A stretch of DNA of 10,800 bases from Marivivens sp. (GTDB lineage: Bacteria; Pseudomonadota; Alphaproteobacteria; Rhodobacterales; Rhodobacteraceae): the NCBI GenBank assembly GCA_024642185.1, contig JAHEBR010000055.1, forward strand, positions 1 through 10,800, read 5' to 3'. The notes beneath the pieces were generated by a model. That model made no database searches and had not been told where the DNA came from. It saw only the letters and a program-made list of their open reading frames with translations. Each line of letters starts with the position of its first letter. Positions within the stretch are counted from its first letter, which is position 1. The position numbers and the translations under genes were made by a program. Below are positions 6,090 through 10,800 of this stretch, piece after piece.

Positions 6090-9000
6090 TTAGCTGCAGC
6101 CGCTGGTGCCGCCGCAGGTGTTGCACTTCATGCAGGTGCCGTTGCGCACCAGCGTGTAGTTGCCGCATTCCCCGCAGGGATCGCCCTCGTAGCCCTGCAT
6201 CTTGGCCTTGTCGCGGGCCGTGAGGCTGACCGTGCCGCTGGAAACGGCAGTCGAGGAGGCGGGCGCCGTCGAGGCCGAGGCGACGGCGGGAACCAGCGTC
6301 TGAAGGGCGGCGACCGGATCGGTGCCGGTGGCAAGCGCGGTGGCGCCCATGCCGCCGTTCAGAACCACAAGCTCCTGGGGCATCCGTTTGCGAAGATAGC
6401 CGGTCGACGAGATCTGACGCAGAACCTCGAGCGATTTCGAGGCTGCATTTTCGCTCGGCTCCCTGACGTTGGCCACGCCCTCTTCCTCGCCCCGGCCGAG
6501 ATCGTCGAAGGCCGCGCCTTGCGGTTTGACATGGGCCAGGTCGGTCCGGTCGAGATAGCTCACCGCCAGTTCGCGGAAGATATAGTCGAGGATCGAGGTC
6601 GCCTGTTTGATCGAGTCGTTGCCCTGCACCATGCCGGCCGGCTCGAATTTGGTGAAGGTGAAGGCATCGACAAACTCTTCCAGCGGCACGCCATACTGAA
6701 GACCGACCGAGACCGCGATGGCGAAGTTGTTCATCATCGCGCGGAAGCCGGCGCCCTCTTTATGCATGTCGATGAAGATCTCACCGAGCTTGCCATCCTG
6801 ATATTCGCCGGTCCGCAGATAGACCTTGTGGCCGCCGACGATCGCCTTCTGGGTATAGCCCTTGCGCCGCTCGGGGAGCTTTTCGCGGTGGGTGCGGATC
6901 AGCTCCTTGATGATCACCTTCTCGATGATCTTCTCGGCCAGAACCACGGCCTTTTCCTGCGGGTTGCCCGAGGCAAGGGTTTCGGCGGCCTCGTCGTCGT
7001 CCTCGACAAGGGCGGCGGCGAGCGGCTGGCTCAGCTTCGATCCATCGCGATAGAGCGCGTTGGCCTTGATGCCAAGGCTCCACGACAGCTCATAGGCCTT
7101 CTGGCAATCCTCGATGGTCGCGTCATTGGGCATGTTGATCGTTTTCGAGATCGCGCCCGAGATGAACGACTGGGCGGCGGCCATCATGGTGATGTGGCTG
7201 TCGACCGAGAGGAAGCGCTTGCCCGTCTTGCCGCAGGGGTTGGCGCAGTCGAAGACGTTGAGGTGCTCGTCCTTGAGGAACGGCGCGCCTTCGAGGGTCA
7301 TGGTGCCGCAGACGTGGTCGTTGGCGGCCTCGATCTCCTTGCGGCTGAAGCCGAGGTGCTGAAGCAGGTTGAAGGTCGGGTCGTTCAGCTTTTCGGCGGG
7401 GATGCCGAGGGTTTTCTGGCAGAACTCTTCGCCCAAGGTCCACTGGTTGAAGACGAACTTGATGTCGAAGGCGGTCTTGAGCGCGCTTTCGATCTTGTCG
7501 AGCTCGGCCTGACCGAAGCCGTGGCCAATGAGCGAGGTGTGGTTGATCGCAGGCGCTTGGCCCAGCGAACCGTGGCCCACGGCATAGGCGATGATCTCTT
7601 CGATCTGGGCCGAGCCGTAGCCGAGCTTTTCAAGCGCGGCAGGCACCGACTGGTTGATGATCTTGAAATAACCGCCGCCGGCGAGCTTTTTGAACTTTAC
7701 GAGGGCAAAGTCGGGCTCGATGCCGGTCGTGTCGCAATCCATCACAAGGCCGATCGTGCCGGTGGGCGCGATAACGCTCGTTTGGGCGTTGCGGTAGCCG
7801 TGCTTTTCACCAAGGGCGAGGGCTTCGTCCCAGGATTCCATGGCGATCTTCACAAGGCGCTGGTCGGGGCAGTTCTTGTGATCGAGCGCCACCGGCTTGA
7901 CCGCGAGATTATCATAGCCATCGGTCTTGCCATAGGCGGCGTTGCGGTGGTTGCGGATCACGCGCAGCATATGGGCGCGGTTCTTGTCGAACTTGGCAAA
8001 AGCGCCAAGCTCGCCGGCGATCTCGGCCGAGGTGGCATAGGCGACACCGGTCATGATCGCGGTGAGCGCGCCGCCAAGGGCGCGGCCCTCATCGCTGTCA
8101 TAGCCTAGCCCCATGTTCATCAGAAGGCCGCCGATATTGGCGTAGCCAAGGCCAAGGGTGCGGAAATCATAGGACAGCTGGGCGATTTCCTTGGACGGGA
8201 ACTGCGCCATCATCACCGAGATTTCGAGCGTCAGCGTCCACAGACGCGTGGCGTGCATATAGTCCTCAACCTGGAACTCGCCGTCCTTGTAGAAGGTCAG
8301 CAGGTTCATCGAGGCAAGGTTGCAGGCCGTGTCGTCGAGGAACATATATTCCGAGCACGGGTTGGAACCACGGATCGCGCCGTCTTCGGGGCAGGTGTGC
8401 CAGGCGTTGACGGTGTCGTGATACTGGATGCCCGGATCGGCACAGGCCCAGGCGGCGTGGCCGACCTGATCCCACAGATCGCGCGCCTTGATGGTCTTGG
8501 AGACCTTGCCATCCTTGCGATTGATCAGCTCCCAGTCGGCGTCGGTCTCGACGGCCTTGAGGAAAGCGTCGGTCACGCGGATCGAGTTGTTCGAGTTCTG
8601 GCCCGAAACGCTGGCATAGGCTTCGCTGTCCCAGTCGGTGTCGTAGGTCGGAAACTCGATCGAGGTGTGGCCCTGACGCGCGTAATCGAGCACGCGCTTG
8701 ATATAGGTCTCGGGGATCATCACGCGCTTGGCGTCGCGGATCGCCTCTTTCAGGCCCTCGTTGACCTTGGGATCATAGGCATCGGCCTCGGCGCCATCCC
8801 ATGCACGGATCGCGGCGAAGATGCCGTTGAGCATCTTCTCGTGCATCTTGGAACCGGCGACGATCGAGGCGACCTTCTGCTCTTCGATGACCTTCCAGTT
8901 GATGAAATCCTCGATATCGGGGTGATCGGCATCGACGATAACCATCTTGGCCGCGCGGCGGGTGGTGCCGCCCGACTTGATCGCGCCGGCTGCACGGTCG

Positions 9001-9758
9001 CCGATCTTGAGAAAGCCCATAAGGCCCGAAGACTTGCCGCCGCCCGAGAGCTTTTCGCCCTCGCCGCGCAAGCTGGAAAAGTTGGTGCCGGTGCCCGAGC
9101 CATATTTGAACAGACGCGCCTCGCGGACCCAGAGGTCCATGATGCCGCCATCGTTGACCAGATCGTCAGCGACCGACTGGATAAAGCAGGCGTGCGGCTG
9201 CGGGTGCTCGTAGGACGAGGTGGATTTGGTCAGAACGCCGGTCTTGTAATCGACGTAGTGGTGGCCCTGCGCCGGGCCGTCGATGCCATAGGCCCAGTGC
9301 AGACCGGTGTTGAACCACTGCGGGCTGTTCGGCGCGGCGCGCTGGGTGGCGAGCATGAAGCGCATCTCGTCGTAATAGGCCTTGGCGTCGGCTTCGGTCG
9401 AGAAATAGCCGCCCTTCCAGCCCCAATAGGCCCAGGCGCCCGCGAGGCGGTCAAAGACCTGCTTGGCCGAGGTCTCGCCACCGAAGGTCGCGCCTTCGGC
9501 CGGAACCGAGCGCCAGAGGAAGGACGGAACGCCCTTTTCCTTGACCGGCTTGACCTCGGACGGCACGCCCGCCTTGCGGAAGTATTTCTGCGCGATGACA
9601 TCGCTCGCGACCTGGCTCCAATCGGAGGGGATCTCGCAGTTATCAAGCTTGAAGACGATCTTGCCGTCAGGATTGCGGATCTCGGAAGAGGTCGTGCGGA
9701 ATTCGACCTCGTTATAGGCGTCTTTGCCAGCTTTCGTGAAATTGCGTTCGATCTTCAT
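6090..9758 (-). CDS. nrdJ: Adenosylcobalamin-dependent ribonucleotide reductase (class II)
   Basis: This 1222-residue cytosolic enzyme reduces ribonucleotides to deoxyribonucleotides for DNA synthesis, using a radical from adenosylcobalamin instead of a di-iron subunit. Active-site landmarks are PNSPQWFNTGL near the N-terminus, C191 (in HACFIQS), and the N466-P-C468-S-E470 motif holding the thiyl-radical cysteine, with C479 eleven residues on as the likely redox partner of C191. An Ala/Ser/Thr-rich linker (about 1145-1180) leads to a cysteine-rich tail: C1195, C1198, C1209, C1212, C1215 and C1221, a zinc-ribbon-like CxxC-x10-CxxC that in this family is thought to pass electrons to the active site. 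The frame is open for 114 more codons, but the start at 9758 (MKIERNFTKAGKDAY) matches the family N-terminus and has AAGG (9766-9763) just upstream. It is monocistronic. NrdR boxes upstream point to NrdR control. Confidence 0.97.
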   Translation of the reverse strand: MKIERNFTKAGKDAYNEVEFRTTSSEIRNPDGKIVFKLDNCEIPSDWSQVASDVIAQKYFRKAGVPSEVKPVKEKGVPSFLWRSVPAEGATFGGETSAKQVFDRLAGAWAYWGWKGGYFSTEADAKAYYDEMRFMLATQRAAPNSPQWFNTGLHWAYGIDGPAQGHHYVDYKTGVLTKSTSSYEHPQPHACFIQSVADDLVNDGGIMDLWVREARLFKYGSGTGTNFSSLRGEGEKLSGGGKSSGLMGFLKIGDRAAGAIKSGGTTRRAAKMVIVDADHPDIEDFINWKVIEEQKVASIVAGSKMHEKMLNGIFAAIRAWDGAEADAYDPKVNEGLKEAIRDAKRVMIPETYIKRVLDYARQGHTSIEFPTYDTDWDSEAYASVSGQNSNNSIRVTDAFLKAVETDADWELINRKDGKVSKTIKARDLWDQVGHAAWACADPGIQYHDTVNAWHTCPEDGAIRGSNPCSEYMFLDDTACNLASMNLLTFYKDGEFQVEDYMHATRLWTLTLEISVMMAQFPSKEIAQLSYDFRTLGLGYANIGGLLMNMGLGYDSDEGRALGGALTAIMTGVAYATSAEIAGELGAFAKFDKNRAHMLRVIRNHRNAAYGKTDGYDNLAVKPVALDHKNCPDQRLVKIAMESWDEALALGEKHGYRNAQTSVIAPTGTIGLVMDCDTTGIEPDFALVKFKKLAGGGYFKIINQSVPAALEKLGYGSAQIEEIIAYAVGHGSLGQAPAINHTSLIGHGFGQAELDKIESALKTAFDIKFVFNQWTLGEEFCQKTLGIPAEKLNDPTFNLLQHLGFSRKEIEAANDHVCGTMTLEGAPFLKDEHLNVFDCANPCGKTGKRFLSVDSHITMMAAAQSFISGAISKTINMPNDATIEDCQKAYELSWSLGIKANALYRDGSKLSQPLAAALVEDDDEAAETLASGNPQEKAVVLAEKIIEKVIIKELIRTHREKLPERRKGYTQKAIVGGHKVYLRTGEYQDGKLGEIFIDMHKEGAGFRAMMNNFAIAVSVGLQYGVPLEEFVDAFTFTKFEPAGMVQGNDSIKQATSILDYIFRELAVSYLDRTDLAHVKPQGAAFDDLGRGEEEGVANVREPSENAASKSLEVLRQISSTGYLRKRMPQELVVLNGGMGATALATGTDPVAALQTLVPAVASASTAPASSTAVSSGTVSLTARDKAKMQGYEGDPCGECGNYTLVRNGTCMKCNTCGGTSGCS

Positions 9759-9788
9759 CGCACCTTGCCCCTGCATGGCCGACGTTGC

Positions 9789-9851
9789 GGCCTTTTGAAT
9801 AGTCCGGCGCATCGCGCCCCCGAGTACCTTGATGGACAAGATCAAAAGGCC
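9789..9851 (-). promoter_or_regulatory. Structured nrdJ leader RNA (predicted three-way junction)
   Basis: In the minus-strand transcript, GGCCUUUUGA (9851-9842) pairs perfectly with UCAAAAGGCC (9798-9789), a 10-bp closing stem P1. The enclosed 43 bases contain two small hairpins: CUUG/CAAG (9840-9837 with 9831-9828) and GGCGC/GCGCC around GAU (9818-9814 with 9810-9806). P1 ends 30 bases before the nrdJ start. Pairing was found by eye; no covariation evidence is available. It does not show the conserved B12 box of cobalamin riboswitches. Confidence 0.4.
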
Positions 9852-9883
9852 TGTCGCTGGAAAGCCATCGCTTCCTGCGTCAT
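9842..9883 (-). CDS. Possible upstream ORF / leader peptide of nrdJ
   Basis: A 13-codon frame, MTQEAMAFQRQAF, lies in the nrdJ leader. AAAGGAG (9893-9887) stands three bases before its ATG, and AGGA also precedes an in-frame second ATG (codon 6). Its last codons and TGA are the 5' arm of the predicted P1 stem, so ribosomes finishing here would cover that arm. The ribosome site is real sequence; translation is not shown, and the spacing to the first ATG is shorter than ideal. No residue bias (such as runs of one amino acid) suggests classical attenuation. Confidence 0.25.
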   Translation of the reverse strand: MTQEAMAFQRQAF

Positions 9884-9939
9884 CGGCTCCTTTGAACCAG
9901 AGCCTCTTCGCTGAGGTCTTTGTCCCTGCCACCGCATGG

Positions 9940-9955
9940 ACACTAAATCTTGTGT
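9940..9955 (-). promoter_or_regulatory. NrdR box 1
   Basis: ACACTAAATCTTGTGT fits the established NrdR consensus (acaCwAtATaTwGtgt) at 14 of 16 positions, including the ACAC/GTGT ends. It lies about 180 bases before the nrdJ start. NrdR is a zinc/ATP-cone repressor of ribonucleotide reductase genes that senses (d)ATP; its gene is not in this window. Confidence 0.75.
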
Positions 9956-9970
9956 CCCTTTTGTCGGCCC

Positions 9971-9986
9971 CCACAACCTGACGTGA
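9971..9986 (-). promoter_or_regulatory. NrdR box 2 (degenerate)
   Basis: CCACAACCTGACGTGA keeps the outer CAC...GTG of an NrdR box (9972-9974 and 9983-9985) but is poor in the centre. It begins exactly 31 bp from box 1, the three-helical-turn spacing known for paired NrdR boxes. Spacing is the main argument; by sequence alone it would not be called. Confidence 0.45.
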
Positions 9987-10061
9987 TCGACAGGCACGGT
10001 CAACGTGATTTTTACCCTTCCCGGCGAAAATTTCCGTTGACGGGGATTCGCCCACGCGCCG

Positions 10062-10097
10062 CTGTGGATGGCTCTGTGGATAAGCCTGTGAATGGCG
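10062..10097. repeat. Three 12-bp tandem DnaA-box-like repeats
   Basis: CTGTGGATGGCT, CTGTGGATAAGC and CTGTGAATGGCG follow one another without a gap (10062, 10074, 10086). The middle unit contains TGTGGATAA (10075-10083), a perfect DnaA box (TTATCCACA on the other strand); the flanking units keep TGTGnAT. They lie about 110-150 bp upstream of NrdR box 1. DnaA control of ribonucleotide reductase genes is known for E. coli nrdAB; here it is inferred. Confidence 0.5.
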
Positions 10098-10191
10098 CAT
10101 TGCCCCTCCCCATTTCTGGCGGGGCGGGAATCTTTCGTGTCGCCGCGCACTTACACAACGGGGTTAAGAAATCGGATCAAATACGACAAAG
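10098..10191. other. Non-coding stretch between the DnaA-like repeats and the small-gene terminator
   Basis: This is the remaining distal part of the roughly 500-base gene-free region upstream of nrdJ (9759-10261). I see one GAnTC site (GAATC, near 10127) and an A-rich run at its right end that belongs to the neighbouring terminator. No ORF with a ribosome site, no clear promoter and no further repeat could be supported. Confidence 0.5.
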
Positions 10192-10234
10192 GCACAAAAA
10201 CACGGGCCGCCGTGATTCCCTCCCGGCGGCCCGT
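10192..10234 (-). terminator. Intrinsic terminator of the small secreted-protein gene
   Basis: On the minus strand, ACGGGCCGCCG (10234-10224) pairs perfectly over 11 bp with CGGCGGCCCGT (10212-10202) around an 11-base loop, followed by GTTTTTGTG. It lies about 28 bases after the stop of the 112-residue gene and would also insulate nrdJ from upstream transcription. Confidence 0.85.
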
Positions 10235-10261
10235 AAATGGCAGTGTTGTCTGGATGCCTCT

Positions 10262-10600
10262 CTAGAAAGGCAGGCAATAGGGATCAGACAGGGCGCCTAC
10301 ACCGAACTGAAACCCGTTTTGCAGGAAGTCGTAGCCCACTGTGCCAGTCACGGTGCAGGTGCTGTAGCTGAGGCCTATGTCAGCGCCCCACCCATTTTCG
10401 AAATAATAGCTGACACCCCCGGCCAGGGCAGGCGTGTTGGGCAGGTTCGAGGTCACATACTTGACGGTCAGGCCGGGGCCCGCCCCCATCGTCCACACAA
10501 ACCCGGCGAAAAAGCTCGGGCCCGTAGGGACAGACGCCGACGCCGTCGTTCCAGCAGCAGCCAGCACAGCCGCCGCGATCAATGTCGTGGTATATTTCAT
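10262..10600 (-). CDS. Small secreted/outer-membrane protein of unknown function
   Basis: I do not recognise this 112-residue protein. It has a clear signal peptide: MKYTTT, then a hydrophobic Ala-rich core, with probable cleavage after A-S-A at residue 22, leaving a 90-residue mature chain for the periplasm or outer membrane. The mature part is rich in Gly, Tyr, Phe and Thr in alternating patterns (VSYYFENGWGADIGLSYS; FQFGVGAL), as in beta strands, and ends in phenylalanine, as many outer-membrane barrel proteins do. It is too short for a complete 8-strand barrel of usual size. Two cysteines (C82, C109) could form a disulfide. The start is supported by AGGAGG seven bases upstream, and a promoter and terminator flank the gene. 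That the gene is real is likely; function is open. Confidence 0.75.
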   Translation of the reverse strand: MKYTTTLIAAAVLAAAGTTASASVPTGPSFFAGFVWTMGAGPGLTVKYVTSNLPNTPALAGGVSYYFENGWGADIGLSYSTCTVTGTVGYDFLQNGFQFGVGALSDPYCLPF

Positions 10601-10631
10601 TGCTCATCCTCCTTGTTTTTCATGGGAGATG

Positions 10632-10659
10632 ATTCCACCGGAAAGGTGCCGCAAGTCAA
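10632..10659 (-). promoter_or_regulatory. Promoter of the small secreted-protein gene
   Basis: On the minus strand TTGACT (10659-10654) and TGGAAT (10637-10632) are 16 bp apart, matching five and four of six consensus bases. The predicted start near 10625 gives a leader of about 25 bases containing AGGAGG. A short CACC/GGTG inverted repeat lies in the spacer. Confidence 0.55.
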
Positions 10660-10681
10660 CCGGGCATATCGTCCAAATGGA

Positions 10682-10758
10682 TGGTCGGGGCGATAGGATT
10701 CGAACCTACGACCTACGGTACCCAAAACCGTCGCGCTACCAGGCTGCGCTACGCCCCG
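10682..10758 (-). tRNA. tRNA-Pro(UGG)
   Basis: The minus strand folds as a complete 77-base cloverleaf including encoded CCA. Acceptor arms CGGGGCG (10758-10752) and CGCCCCG (10692-10686) pair fully, followed by discriminator A and CCA (10684-10682). The anticodon stem ACGGT/ACCGT closes the loop TTTGGGT, giving anticodon TGG, which reads CCA and related proline codons. The D-arm (AGCGC...GCGC with AGCCTGGTA) and T-arm loop GTTCGAATC are standard. It is transcribed in the same direction as the small secreted gene; a possible weak -10, TCTAAG, lies upstream near 10773, and no other tRNA is next to it in this window. Confidence 0.97.
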
Positions 10759-10800
10759 ACGGATGCGTGCTTAGACGGGGCGGAAGGGTTTGAAAAGGCC

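Noticed and set aside
6519..8108. Long plus-strand open frame (529 codons) opposite nrdJ
   Set aside because: It is the antisense of a highly conserved enzyme in GC-rich DNA, where codon bias keeps the opposite frame open. Its translation resembles no family and no ribosome site precedes it.
8253..9914. Second long plus-strand open frame (553 codons) opposite nrdJ
   Set aside because: Same reason: mirror-frame artefact of nrdJ codon use, with low-complexity Val/Gly/Asp/Arg content and no family motif.
9759..9930. Cobalamin riboswitch upstream of nrdJ
   Set aside because: Expected because the enzyme needs B12, but I could not find the conserved B12-box bases or the large multi-arm layout.
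9759..10100. 114-codon N-terminal extension of nrdJ to an ATG at 10100
   Set aside because: It would run through the NrdR boxes and DnaA-like repeats, its residues look like no known domain, and family members begin at the MKIER start.
9950..10696. Plus-strand open frame of 248 codons across the nrdJ upstream region
   Set aside because: It crosses two regulatory regions, a terminator and the antisense of the small secreted gene; composition is not protein-like.
1..10800. Mobile elements, CRISPR arrays, toxin-antitoxin or defence genes
   Set aside because: No transposase, direct-repeat array, integrase or defence domain is visible; all substantial genes belong to common chromosomal families apart from one small unknown.

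Overview
The window looks like chromosomal core sequence from a GC-rich alphaproteobacterium, most likely of the Rhodobacterales (Rhodobacteraceae). This rests on the gene content: a long B12-dependent NrdJ ribonucleotide reductase, a Fur/Mur-type regulator without the CxxC zinc pairs, a 424-residue enolase and a ZntB-type CorA protein. The strong codon bias and a CCCCCCGAGGATATTTTCGGG element at a gene end also fit. No mobile element, CRISPR array, phage gene or obvious foreign island is visible.

Left part, plus strand: the C-terminal part of a CPA1 Na+/H+ antiporter (1-666) overlaps a zntB-like gene (663-1622) by ATGA. A Fur/Mur-family regulator (1694-2113) follows, with an EamA/DMT transporter (2115-2993) one base behind it. 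Enolase (3033-4307) then has its own candidate promoter. Eno converges on a minus-strand FAD-dependent amine/amino-acid oxidase-like gene (4352-5437); the short gap holds stacked hairpins and a motif that also encodes the end of the oxidase. A cupin_5/DUF985 gene (5520-5942) diverges from the oxidase and may be leaderless.

Right part, minus strand: nrdJ (6090-9758) encodes a 1222-residue adenosylcobalamin-dependent class II ribonucleotide reductase and ends at a strong intrinsic terminator with a UUCG tetraloop. Its roughly 500-base upstream region is the most information-rich non-coding part of the window. It holds a near-perfect NrdR box with a degenerate second box 31 bp away, three 12-bp tandem DnaA-box-like repeats, and a leader predicted to fold as a three-way junction whose first arm contains the stop codon of a possible 13-codon upstream ORF. 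Next come a small secreted protein of unknown function (10262-10600) with its own promoter and terminator, and a tRNA-Pro(UGG) gene with encoded CCA.

The genes are mostly housekeeping (ion homeostasis, metal-dependent regulation, glycolysis, dNTP synthesis, translation). I found no clear new multi-gene system; the best candidate for undescribed biology is the nrdJ control region.
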